A stretch of 64,000 bases of DNA, taken from the NCBI GenBank assembly GCA_020796225.1, contig CM036765.1, positions 6,358,805-6,422,804 of the forward strand, in the 5' to 3' direction. The notes under the pieces are model-generated. The model ran no database searches. It was not told the DNA's origin and worked only from the letters and a program-made list of their open reading frames with translations. Below are positions 1 through 10,400 of this stretch, piece after piece. The position numbers and the translations under genes were made by a program. Positions within the stretch are counted from its first letter, which is position 1. Each line of letters opens with the position of its first letter. Origin of the DNA: Arion vulgaris (lineage: Eukaryota > Mollusca > Gastropoda > Stylommatophora > Arionidae).

Positions 1-365
1 GTCATCCGCTGCACCCAGATCCTTCTCCAGCCGTCTCGACTTTGTCCTGCCATTGGACACAGAAGGAATTGGGTGAGAGAGTGAGATCGACGAACTGCGC
101 AACTCTTTCTCACTTTAAACCAAATCATCGCGCGTCACCATTTCATCCATCCTATTCCCTTGGATGAAAATGTGTGTGGTCATCATCACCTGTGATGGAC
201 GAGCATCATCATATGTCCACAAATACCTCAATTTTCTCAGTCTGATTTTGAGTTCTCTTCTGTATATATTTATTTGTTGTATATTTAGGGGGCTAGCGAG
301 AGCAGCTGGACATGTAATAGAAGAAATAACACTAAATTAAGGGAAAGAGTTCTGTATTATGGACA

Positions 366-665
366 AGATGATGACCAGCACCACGAAGGAGTAATCGTCA
401 TCAAACAGTTTATCCTGAGCAGAATTATGCCACTCCAGTAGTCCTTCAGAATTTCTCTCTCTCGTAAACTAGATGAGACATCTCTGCAGCCGTCATGCTC
501 AAACCATCAGCTACATCTTCAATCCATCTTCACCGTGGTCTTCCTTTTCTACACTCTGCCGGATATCGCCTTCCATGATGGTCTTTTCCAGCCCTTCGTG
601 TCTCTTGATATGTCCAAAATACTTCAATTTTTCTCATTCACATTTGCCAGTCACTACATGTATAA
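366..665 (-). mobile_element. LINE 3' fragment
   Basis: Reads on the minus strand as the 3' part of a non-LTR retrotransposon family that recurs at 16210-17575 and 34500-36049. The shared landmarks are the terminal stretch near 400 (TTTATCCTGAGCAGAA), the CTCTCTC tract near 455 and a block around 480-640. No open frame survives. It runs into the tandem repeat at 683. Confidence 0.6.
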
Positions 666-682
666 ATCAGGGTCAATACCAC

Positions 683-948
683 TAGCTCTGACTGCCAACA
701 AGTGGTCTTTTACACAGATGATGCCAACAAGTGGTCTTTTACACAGATGATGCCAACAAGTGGTCTTTACACAGATGATGCCAACAAGTGGTCTTTTACA
801 CAGATGATGCCAACAAGTGGTCTTTACACAGATGATGCCAACAAGTGGTCTTTTACACAGATGATGCCAACAAGTGGTCTTTTACACAGATGATGCCAAC
901 AAGTGGTCTTGTACACAGATGATGCCAACAAGTGGTCTTGTACACAGA
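683..948. repeat. 28-29 bp minisatellite, 9 copies
   Basis: Nine head-to-tail copies of a unit built on GATGCCAACAAGTGGTCTTT plus ACACAGAT. Copies differ mainly in T-run length and one T/G change in the last two. It sits at the edge of the LINE fragment, and the short open frames across it are by-products of the repeat. Confidence 0.9.
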
Positions 949-957
949 TGAACTATT

Positions 958-1215
958 CTACTTCTTCTTCAAAAACTCTATATCAACCACTTGTTAAACT
1001 ACTCTTTGTGATTTCTATGTGGTCTGAGCCTAAGAGCGATTGTACGTTGTGCCAGTTATGCGTCAACAAGAAGGTCAGCATATAGTAATTTTGCGACGCT
1101 TTTTATTTACTTGGGTAGCCTCTCTAAGCCCTACCTCAATCGCCTCTTACGACATGCATTGTAGGTCGCGTTACTATTCCTTGCTCCCTTGCAAGCCCTG
1201 GCAAAAAACAGGTGA
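958..1215 (-). mobile_element. SINE-B copy
   Basis: Minus-strand SINE. It has a TTCTTCTTC tail at the left, the block ACCACTTGTTAAAC and the core CGCCTCTTACGACATGC near 1140. The same order is seen at 5785, 9770 and 40965. The core is shared with SINE-A at 54045. Confidence 0.7.
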
Positions 1216-1397
1216 CAGTTGCACTAATGGTTTTGCAAGCCCTCCAGAGTAAATTTTCATCGTTAAGAAGTGAGCTCAGCAAGTTTGTTGCCGGCAAGAA
1301 AGTTATTCTCCAATGGGTACCATCACACTGTGGAGTACCAGGTAACGAGAAGGCAGACAAACTAGCAGAGAAAGGAGGAGAATTGATTGATTGATTG
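1211..1397 (+). mobile_element. LINE RNase H-domain fragment
   Basis: A short open stretch encodes LQWVPSHCGVPGNEKADKLA, the last conserved block of the RNase H domain carried by I- and jockey-type LINEs. It is cut at both sides: SINE-B lies before it and SINE-C after it. No RT domain is attached. It is a dead fragment, not a gene. Confidence 0.8.
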
Positions 1398-1850
1398 TTT
1401 TGATAGGACCATCATCATTGCACTTCGGTGAGTAACCGTATGTGCTCCAATCTATCTCTTATACAGGAAGATCTCAGCTGCAGTGCACGCACTCCGTAGC
1501 ACCGGCGAGGGTCCTCAATATAATTTTGAAGGTGGTTAAGATATTTTTGTAGGAATTTTATTTTTAAACCTATGCTAATGAATTTTGACCGGGCAGCGGC
1601 TTTCCAGCCTGCCTTTTTCGATTTTGAACTGCCAATTGGTTTTTTTTACGTGCTCAAATTGAAACGGGACCTATTTTTTAAACGTCCGTCTCCGATATGA
1701 CTAGGAACTCGATCTCACCTACACTGAGATCATTGATCTCTGGAAAAATATCCAGATGGTTCCACGAGGGAGCGAACCTTGTACCTTTCGCACGAGATGC
1801 GAGCACCTAAGCTCTACGCTACCGAGATCACCAAGGGAGGAGAATGTGAA
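1390..1850 (-). mobile_element. SINE-C copy (tRNA-derived head)
   Basis: About 450 bp, also present at 7580, 20770 and 24598. On the minus strand the head at the right end has an A-box-like stretch (TAGCGTAGAGCTTAG) and a B-box-like AAGGTTCGCTCCC. The 3' tail at the left is GATTGATTGATT. These traits support a pol III-type SINE with a long body. Confidence 0.65.
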
Positions 1851-1859
1851 CAGCTAGAG

Positions 1860-2500
1860 AGCGAAACCACATACTACGTTAAACAAATATCTAAGTATCT
1901 TTCCATCTGTCTCTCTGTGTCTAAGTCTATGTCTCTCTCTTTCTTACTGTCTAAGTTGATATCTATCTCTGTCTAAATCTCTCTCTGTGTGACTAAATCT
2001 GTATCTCTCTGTCTAAGCCTCGCTTTCTCTCTCTTTCAGTCTGTCTATGTCTATCTCTTTCTGTCAGACTCCATCTGTTTCTGTCTGTCTCTGTCTGTCT
2101 CCGTCTGTGTATATTTAAGTCTTGGCCTGTCTCTGTCTAAGTCTCCTTCTGTCTATATTTAAGTCCTGTATCTTCCTGTGTATCTCTTTCTGTTAGTCTG
2201 TTTCTATCTATATTTCTCTAATTCTCTCTGCCTCTCTCTGTATATCTAAGTATCTGCATAAGTCTCTGTCTCTCTTTGTCTCTCTGTGTGTGTCCCTCTC
2301 TCTCGTTGTCTCTCTACTTAGAGCTCATGTCTCTCTCTCTGCCTCTCTCTGTCGAAGTCGATGTCTCTCTGTCACTCTCTGTCTATTTCTGCCCGTCTCT
2401 GTCTCTCTCACTCACTCTCTCTCTCTCTCTCTGTATCGTTATGACTGTCTCGCTCTCTAAGTCTCGATCTCTCTGTTTGTCCTATCTCTCTAAGTTCGCA
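1860..2500. repeat. CT-rich simple repeat (TCTCTGTC-like)
   Basis: Degenerate low-complexity tract made of TCTCTGTCTAAG and related words. Open frames across it are compositional. Confidence 0.85.
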
Positions 2501-2504
2501 GCGA

Positions 2505-2900
2505 AACATAACATAGTCGCTATTTGCTACCACCATATACTTTCAATTCTATTCATACTGAAAAATAGTACTGAACTTATTTGTAACTCCGTATCAGTAA
2601 GTATTATTAAGTACAATTTATTTTAGTCATTTTTTAAAACAGAGTCCAAAAAAAAAAAACCATCTTTACATGAGTCAGTAATAAGATTTCCCGAGCATAA
2701 AACACCCCTTTATATTACCTTTATCTGCGTGACTAAACTGCACATATTCTTTATTTAATTTACTTTAAATTCTCACAACAGTTGCACTTCATCTTCTCTT
2801 CCGCCATTTACTTATTTATAGAAGTGTTGCGGGGGAAACTTAGTGATCTTGTGTGTGCTTGTTTTAAGACACTGTGCAAGCTGATATTCATTTTCGTAAG
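2505..2900. other. no gene seen
   Basis: AT-rich single-copy-looking DNA between the CT tract and the LINE fragment at 2905. I see no exon, RNA gene or known repeat. Confidence 0.5.
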
Positions 2901-2904
2901 GCTG

Positions 2905-3222
2905 TCCATGATGCCTGGTCAACCACTAGTGACAACTGTTATAAGAAAAAGAAGATGGAGATATGTTGGACACACCTTGAGAAGAAATGATCAACGAATA
3001 TCAAAGCAGGCATTGAAGTGGGATGCAAAGGGTTCAAGAAAGAGAGGTCGACCTAAAGAGACCCTAAAACGAATTTTGCTGAGAGAAGAAAGAAATATCG
3101 GTCTCAGTTCCATTGAGGAGATTGAGCGAGTTGCCCAGGATAGAGCGGTATGGAGAAATTACTTGCAGGCCCTATGTAACGTATAACGGTACGAGAGGAA
3201 TTATTATTATTATTGTTATTCT
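2905..3222 (+). mobile_element. LINE 3' end, RTE-like family 1
   Basis: Encodes the C-terminal tail of a LINE reverse transcriptase polyprotein: GHTLRRNDQRISKQALKW, a KRGRPKET block, and QDRAVWRNYLQALCNV before the stop. It ends in (ATT)n. Nearly the same sequence ends the longer copy at 57334-59215, so this is a strongly 5'-truncated insertion. The RTE assignment rests on the tail style and simple-repeat 3' end and is an inference. Confidence 0.85.
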
Positions 3223-3339
3223 TGATGCCGTCGCACCATCTTTTGCGTAGTCTTCCTCTTGCTTTGTACTCATTGTCCTTTTTCTGGGTGGCTCTCTGTG
3301 GCTCTCTCTGAACAGTTGCACTGCATTCTCAATTTAACG

Positions 3340-3595
3340 GTTCAATATACGTGGTTTATAGCTTACTAGTATTAGTGTTATATATGTATATCCAAGCGAT
3401 TGTTATCTGTAAATAATATGAGAAATTTGAATATTGCTAGTGTTCTGAACGCAACATACATAATTCACCCTCAAGGTATCACAGTTTATTGTTACTGTGG
3501 GGAGGTGGAAACAAATAAAATATTCAATATTGGGAACATATTGTTTATCTCTTAATGGAGACATGTAAGCTTACTGCTGCATATATAAGTTATAT
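3340..3595. other. no gene seen
   Basis: AT-rich stretch with no supported feature. A short minus-strand LINE-like fragment may lie just before it (about 3215-3335, resembling 40340-40445). Confidence 0.4.
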
Positions 3596-3599
3596 ATAT

Positions 3600-3705
3600 T
3601 TATAGCGAAAGTAAAAAGAAAATACTGCAGTTTTACAAAGTACAACAACAATACACAGCGAAGTTTCGAGCTAAAGGCCTTTGTCAAGCAATATATACAC
3701 CAGAA
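3600..3705 (-). mobile_element. Penelope-like 3' end fragment
   Basis: Minus-strand remnant of the Penelope-like terminal sequence. It keeps the conserved end TACTGCAGTTTTACAAAGTA and the block CTTGACAAAGGCC...TCGAAAC, which recur at 31625, 36071, 38280, 39880 and 60000. No coding part remains. Confidence 0.7.
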
Positions 3706-3739
3706 GGGAAGAAATTGTCTTACTAAACAGTAGATATAA

Positions 3740-3752
3740 ATATATATTTATT

Positions 3753-3790
<38 letters not shown>

Positions 3791-3795
3791 AAGAA
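3740..3795. repeat. (GA)n microsatellite
   Basis: Nearly pure GAGAGA run with one C interruption. Confidence 0.95.
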
Positions 3796-3919
3796 TAGAT
3801 AGGCAGAAAGAGATGCATCTACACACAGATAACACTATAGTCAGACAGATATATAGATATAAATCACAGATAAATAGTTTGGTAGTAAGACAAGCAGGCA
3901 TAAAGTGGTCATCTAGACA

Positions 3920-5000
3920 AAGGTAGATTGGTAGGTGGGTAGTGTAGGCGGCAGGTAGGTAGGTTGGTAGTGTAGGCGGCAGGTAGGTAGGTAGTTAATG
4001 TAAGCGGCAGGTAGGTAGGTATGTAGGTAGGTAGGTATGTAGGTAGGTGGGTGGTGTAGGTGGCAGGTAGGTAGATGGGTGGTGTAGAAGGCAGGTAGGT
4101 AGGTAGATGGGTAGGTAGGTAAACATGCAGGCAGGTAGAAAGCAGGTCGGTAACTAGGTGGGCAGGCGTATATGTAGGTAGGTAGGTAACTAAGTAGGTA
4201 GGCAGTCATATGGGAATAGTAGCTAGGTAGGTAGGTAGGTAGTAAGTAGTTGTAGGAGGTAAGATGGGGTAGGTAGACAGGCTGCAGGAAGGTGGGTAGG
4301 TGAGTTGTTGCGGTGGGTGGGTGACTGGGTGTGTGAGTAGGTAGGGGTAGGTAAGTAGGTGGGAGGTAGGAGGTAGAGTGGGTAGGTAGGTAGATAGGGA
4401 GGTGTTTGGAAGGCAGTTAATTGGGAGATAGGAAGGTAGGTGGATAATAGGTAGTGTTTGGAAGGCAGTTAACTGGGAGGTAGGTAGGAAGGTAGGTGGA
4501 TAGATAGGTAGGTGTTTGGAAGGCAGTTAATTGGGAGGTAGGTAGGTAGGTGGGTAGGTAGGTGTTTGGAAGGCAGTTAATTGGGAGGTAGGAAGGTAGG
4601 TGGGTAGGTAGGTGTTTGGAAGGCAGTTAATTGGGAGGTAGGTAGGTAGTGGGTAGGTAGGTGTTTGAAGACAGTTAATTGGGAGGTAGAGAGGTAGGTA
4701 GTAGGTGGTGGAGGTAGGTAGGTAGGTAGGTAGTGTTGGAAGGCAGTATATGGAGGTGGTGTAGGTAGGTAGGTAGGTAGGTAGGTGGGTAGGTAGGTGT
4801 TTTGAAGGCAGTTAATTGGGAGGTAGGTAGGTAGGTAGGTAGGTAGGTGGGTAGGTAGGTGTTTGGAAGGCAGTTAATTGGGAGGTAGGTAGGTAGGTTG
4901 GTAGGTAGGTGGGTAGGTAGGTGTTTGGAAGGCAGTTAATTGGGAGGTAGGAAGGTAGGTGGGTAGGTGGAAAGCTAGTTAAGTGGTAGATAGATATAAA
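3920..5000. repeat. GTAG-type satellite with higher-order unit
   Basis: Long G-rich tract based on GTAG/GTAGGTAG. From about 4400 to 4960 it is organised into a larger repeated unit marked by GTGTTTGGAAGGCAGTTAAT, seen about nine times at roughly 50-80 bp spacing. The tyrosine/proline/leucine-rich minus-strand frames are repeat artefacts. Confidence 0.9.
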
Positions 5001-5099
5001 AGTAGGCATGCATGCAGAGAAATAGACAGGCAGGCAGTCAAACAGTCAAATAAATAGATTCGATAGGAAGATTAGATAGAACAGGGTGGTGCGCTTTAG

Positions 5100-5570
5100 A
5101 CAGTCAGCGGTTTCCACATATATTTTTAATATTGTTATGCCTGATGGCTAGATTTCCATTCCCACGCTGCGCAGACTGGGGGCAGTCTTGCAGGATGTGT
5201 TCTGTGGACAATTTTGGGGCTCCACAGATGCAAGCCACTGAGTCCTTGAGATCCGTCTGCTGGATGTGTGCTCTGAGACCACATTGTGTCATTGCAAGTA
5301 TGAAAACTGGGGTCTAAGCTGTTCTGTTTAGTTTATTTATATTTTCGTGCTCTTGGTTGTGTCCGTTTGTTTTTCCCAGCTTCATTTTTTGGACTACGTT
5401 ATGAGTATTAGCTTCTATAGAGCTTGGGGTTAGGTGGGTTAAAGCTATAGTCCACCCAGTCCTTGCCATTGTGTCGATCTTTCTATTTCCTGGGATGCCA
5501 TAGTAAGCTGGTATCCACTGTAGAACAAACTCTGATTTCTTGACAGCAAGCTGATTTTATGCCTTATGAG
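5100..5570 (-). mobile_element. LINE 3' fragment with RNase H end and CxCG tail
   Basis: On the minus strand the sequence encodes a decayed RNase H block (LQWIPAYYGIPGNRKID, about 5530-5480) and then the C-terminal tail with CICGAPKLSTEHILQDCP at 5240-5170. That zinc-ligand tail (CxCG...EHIL..CP) is typical of jockey/R1-like LINEs. Stops interrupt the frame between the two blocks. Related tails are at 21060-21430 and 53095-53400. Confidence 0.75.
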
Positions 5571-5649
5571 CGTGTCGTTTTTTGAGAGATGAGATTTCCA
5601 GGAGAACGGGTCTTGAGTTGCAACAGATTGCCAATATTTTTTTTTATTA

Positions 5650-5785
5650 GTGGAACCCGCAAGGAAAATGGAAAAGTGGATATTCTAAACAGACCTGGAG
5701 ACACTATCTTCTTGAGGAAATGAAGAATTCTGGACTATTTTGGAAAGCCATAAAGAAAACAGCCAGACATCTGGAAAGTGGTGAA
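5650..5785 (+). mobile_element. LINE C-terminal tail fragment
   Basis: Encodes a WNPQGKWKSG-like basic block, a WKAIKKTARHLES stretch and little else, the C-terminal pattern of RTE-like LINE proteins. It is directly followed by SINE-B. Confidence 0.55.
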
Positions 5786-6060
5786 TTTCTTCTTCGAATG
5801 TTCCATATCGACCATTTGTTAATCACTCTGTGTGGATTTGTATACGTTCTGAGTCGAAAATCGTTTGTACGTTGTGGCAGTTATGCGCCCACAAGTAGAC
5901 CAGTACATCCGATTTCTGCTATGCTTTTTATTTACTAGGGTATATTCCCTAGGTACTACATCAGTCGCCACTTACATCAGGCCTTGTAGGTCGCAGTGGT
6001 ACTATTCTTTGCTTCCCTTGCGGGCCCTTGCACCACACGGGCGAGTGGTGAACAATTGGT
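5785..6060 (-). mobile_element. SINE-B copy
   Basis: Same layout as 958-1215: TTCTTCTTCGA tail, CATATCGACCATTTGTTAA, a CTTTTTATTTACTAGGGT block, and a diverged TCGCCACTTACATCAGGC core near 5970. Confidence 0.65.
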
Positions 6061-6159
6061 CAAGCCTTATGCTTCCCTATGAGTCACTACAAATAATAGT
6101 TCATATGCTATCTTGATACAATAAATGAATCGACTACATAGTTTCGCTACTGTATCAGA

Positions 6160-6235
6160 ATGTCATCATCATCAGATAGTTTGTCCTGAGCAGAACTTTG
6201 CCACCCCAACAGTCTTTACTAATACCCAGCTTCGC
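6160..6235 (-). mobile_element. LINE 3' terminus fragment
   Basis: Matches the terminal block (CAGATAGTTTGTCCTGAGCAGAA...) of the family at 366 and 16210. Only the last 70 bases are recognisable. Confidence 0.5.
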
Positions 6236-7080
6236 ATGTCTTTACTTGTGAAATTATTTCCTACCGTTACGACTCTTAAGTAGATTCAGCTTCAACTGAT
6301 TGTCTACCATCATCAAGCGTGACATTCATCAACTGTTTTTGGGATGCCTTTATCGTCTGTAGTTGTCTAAAACTGTAGCATGTTATGTATTTGGATTTAA
6401 TGGAGGAAAAGATGCACTAATCGTCAACCTCAGTCTGTGGTCTATGGCTATATGTTTCTATCCAGGGGCAAGACACGTTGAATCGACAGGAGATAGTACC
6501 ATATGCATTGGATTACCAGGGCTTTCTACGTGCCTTGTCATGCTCTATGCTGTCCACGCCACTTTGCTGTAATTCATCTTTCTGACTATTGAGCCAGCTA
6601 GTTTTAGAGCATAAAAAAGATTAACATTTTTTTGGTTTTCTTTTTGAAAATTACAGTTTATTCGGCGAGGGGACTTGAGGAGGAAAAAGGAGGAGGGATG
6701 GCGTAGGGGTCTGTGTTCGTTTTCAATGAGGAGGTGGCGCACTCTTATACTAGTTGAGAGCCACTGGGTTAGAACATAATATCGCATCTTATAGTAATAT
6801 GTGCAACACAAATGATGCAGTTTCTTGCACTTGAACTGTTAGTATGACCCATTAATAACTGTATGATCTAATTGTAAAAAACAACAGTATGAGACCATAT
6901 GTGACACGGGTATAACAATATGTGCTGCTTAACTTTCAAATATGAAACAGCATGTTAGGAGCTCAGTATAAATTATGCTAATGTTAGCGTAGTAGATGTG
7001 TTTTAATGATCCACGATTTGATGATAGTGAATAAATGATAGGTATAAGCTTAGAATCATCAGTCAATCTCGAACTGGTAC
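6236..7080. other. upstream region of the transporter; nothing certain
   Basis: No confident exon. The stretch near 6390 encodes FGFNGGKDAL, which recalls the nucleotide-binding motif of FAD synthase, but neither side continues that family. I see no clear core promoter. The transcription start of gene 1 is unknown and a 5' non-coding exon could lie here. Confidence 0.4.
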
Positions 7081-7082
7081 AG

Positions 7083-7165
7083 TTAGTCGCTATACGCTGT
7101 TGGAGATATTGCAAAAAAGATGGAAACACCTATGGAAATGTCTGGAGTGCAATGAAGATATTCCA
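7083..7165 (+). mobile_element. LINE RNase H-tail remnant
   Basis: Matches 28030-28115 closely (GTTGGAGATATTGC...CACCTATGGA.ATGTC..GAGTGC.AATGAAGATATTCCAAA). It is the 3' end of the RNase H-bearing LINE, about 95 bp upstream of the transporter start codon. Confidence 0.7.
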
Positions 7166-7258
7166 AACTGAAAGTGAATGTAAATTTAGTTGTATAGAAT
7201 GTAAGACGAAAGTTGTGTCTGGAACCTTAACAGTCTACGCCGTTGTAAAGATCTAGAC

Positions 7259-7447
7259 ATGTATAGCACAGTATCTTTACATTATATAGATTATATTGTG
7301 ATTGCCCTTATTCTGTTGGTCTCATTAGGCATAGGCGTTTTGTTTGCAGTGAAGGATTTCAAAAATGTTAGCAGAGATGAATACCTACTTGGCGGAAGAC
7401 GTATGTTCATGTTTCCAGTTGCTTTGTCAATTTTTGCAACTTTTACG
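7259..7447 (+). CDS. transporter exon 1 (start codon)
   Basis: Sixty-three codons from ATG at 7259. They encode a short extracellular N-terminus, the first transmembrane helix (YIVIALILLVSLGIGVLFA), the conserved loop SRDEYLLGGRRM and the start of the second helix (FPVALSIFATFT). The donor is ACG|GTAATC, phase 0. This ATG was chosen because it lies just ahead of the first helix at the normal family distance. Reading past the donor hits unrelated sequence. Confidence 0.88.
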
Positions 7448-10400
7448 GTAATCATTTCAGAATTCAAACGTTTATGTTTATGCATGTGTTGTTATTGTTT
7501 ACCTGTGCAGTGGCACGGTATAGGTGTAAAACATGGACAATTATCAAGACAATCACAAATGTGCTATTGAATATAAGTGTTACCTGTGGCTTACAAGTTA
7601 GGTGCTCGTTTCTCATGCCAAAGCTACCCGGTTCCCTATCTCGTTGAGCCATCTGGACATTTTTCCAGATCCCTGATCTCAGCGTAGGTGAGATCGAGTT
7701 CCTAGTCGTATCGAAGACCCATTCGCAGTTCAAAATCGAGAAGAACAGGCTGGAAAGCCGCTACACAGACAAAATGTATTAAAACATACTAAAACTAAAA
7801 TTCCTACAAAAATATCTTTACCATTTTCAAAATTACATCAGGGACCCTCGTAGGCGCTACAGATTTCGTGCACTGCAGCAGAGATCGTCCTGGGTAAGAA
7901 TGAGATCGTAGCACACATGGTTACCCACGGAAGTGCAATGATGATTGTCCTATCAATCATTCATCCGTATACAGTAGACAGATACAAATTTCATTTCATA
8001 TTTTAAAAAACAACAGGTCACATTGAAGGTTACAACAAGACAGTCTCACATAAAGAGCGCTAGCATTCAGATATAGCCGTCCATCGCAAGCGATGATGAC
8101 AACAATCTCGGACGTGTGCTGTTGCACCTCTCTGGTGTGTACGGAGGTGACTGTAGAGTCAATCCTAGAACAGAATCCCCGACCACAGGTGGGGCATACA
8201 TGATCAAGGTTAGACATGTGCGTGTTGTGTGCTCTGTCTTTTCGCGCTGCTCGTTTTCTCTGTGACTCAACAATACGATGATTCTCAGCTATTTGGGTTC
8301 CTCTTTTGTTGTTACAGCGCCACATTTGACGATCTTGCGCAATGGATTCCCAACACGTATTGTCTATATCGAAGCATTTCAGAGACACTTTAAGAGTGTC
8401 TTTAAAGCGTTTTTCTGTCCACCAGCTAAACGTCTGCCCCCTTCAAGCTCGCCCTACATCAACTGTTTTGGGATGCGTTTATCAGGCATCCGAGCAACGT
8501 GACCGACCCATCTCACTTGGGCCTTCTGCAACAGGGTGTTGACGCTTGGGATCTTTGCTCTTGTGAAGACTTCGCTGTCTGGAATTTTGTCCTGCCAGTT
8601 TATTTTTAGTATTCTGCGTAGACAGCTTGTGTGGAAATGGTTTAATTTTCTTGCGTGTCTGCTATACACTGTCCATGTCTCGCTTGCGTACAAAAGCGTG
8701 GTTAGCACTATGGCCTGGTAAACTTTCAGCTTTGTGACTATGCTTATCCCCTTCCGTTCCCACACAGTGACAGCATTCAGATACAACGGTAACAGACCAT
8801 AGGACGACCACGTAAACGTAGGGTCGATGGAATATCTGAGACATTAAATTATAAATTACAAAGCACACAAGGAGTCGTGCTCCAGATGTTTCTTTTTACG
8901 ACCTGACGTCGAAAGGCAAAACAGGATTCGAGATAAACTGGGAAATTGAACCCAAATCAATAGTCTAGCAATCGAGTGCACTACCCTCTACGCTACAGCA
9001 TCTCTCGAAATATTAGCCTAATCCGATATGTTCTCATCAGAACCATTATCATCAAGTAGCTTGTCCCTTCCGGAACTTTCCTCCCATGACAGCATTCCTG
9101 AAAAATCTCTATTCTGTAAAAGTTGGCTGGTGTCAGCAGCAGTTATTCTCAGATCGACAATGACATCTTGCACCCATCGTCTTCTAGGTCTTCCTCTCAT
9201 TCTTCTTCCATGCACCACTCCCACCAACATTATCTTCTCTAGCACTCAATGTCGTTTGGTGTGTCCGAAATATTTAATTTTCCTTGATTTTAGGTTCTAT
9301 AACAGCCAACTTTTTTTACTATCAAGCTGTTGCAGAACAGAAGCATTTGGGTTTTTTCTTTTCCATGATATTCTAAGTACTCTTCTGTAGCATTTTGCAT
9401 TCAAAGGCATTAAATCTTCTCTTCCGCTTTGTCAATGGTCCATGTCTCACAACCATATATTGCCAAGGGAAAAACGCGAGCTCTTAAACACTTGATTTTT
9501 GGTTCTTATGTCAGTTCCCTTCCATAGGTTAGTTAGTTCTTAAGTCAGTTCCCTTCCATAGGTTAGTTAATTTTTGTTAGTTTTTGTCAAGCAATGTTCG
9601 GTCTTCTTTTTATTTGTATTTTATTGCATTCCCGTCATTTGTCAGCAATGCCCCAAGGTATTCAAAGTTATTGACTCTTTCTATTGTGTTGCTGTCGATG
9701 ACACATATGTTAGCCATCAATTCTATTTTATCAGTTGTAAATATATTTGCTTTCATTGCAGTGAGATACTTCATCTACTTCGAACGATTCATATCGACCA
9801 CTTGTTAAACCACTCTTTATGATTTGTATGTGATCTGAGCCTAAGAACGATTCAGCTATGCTCCTACAATTAGGCCAGCACATCCAACTTCTGCAACGCT
9901 TTTTATTTACTATGGTAGCTTCCCTAGACCCCTACCTCAGTCACCTCTTACGACATGGCTTGTAGATCGCAGTGTTACTATTTTTTGCTTTCCTTGCAAG
10001 CCCTGACAACACACAGGCAGTATTGAGATGCAGGTTTTGATCTTCGTCTTCTCATTCGTTTCAATAAAATATTTAGAGTTAAATTTTAACTGTTGAATTG
10101 TATACTATTGTATCTTTTATCTGAACAGTCAGGCATCTCCCTTGTTGGAGCAGTTACGGACGTTTATATGTATGGGACGATAACATCTTTAGGGTATCTG
10201 GGAAATGCAATCACAGCGGTTCTCATATCTTGGACCATTGTTCCTCTCATGTACCCACTGCGACTGACTAGCGTCTGAGGTACCTTCAGATGAGGTTTGA
10301 TTCGGTCGTCGTACGGAAGCTTGCGGTAATCATCGGATTATTGCAGACGTTGTTCTACATGGCAATTGCTCTTCTCTCGCCTGCGTTGGCACTGCAGGTT

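Noticed and set aside
3913..5009. Tyrosine/proline-rich YLPTYLPTYLP proteins on the minus strand
   Set aside because: Translation of the GTAG satellite.
6380..6430. FGFNGGKDAL, resembling the FAD synthase motif
   Set aside because: Only about ten residues match. Neither side continues the family and no convincing splice sites bracket it.
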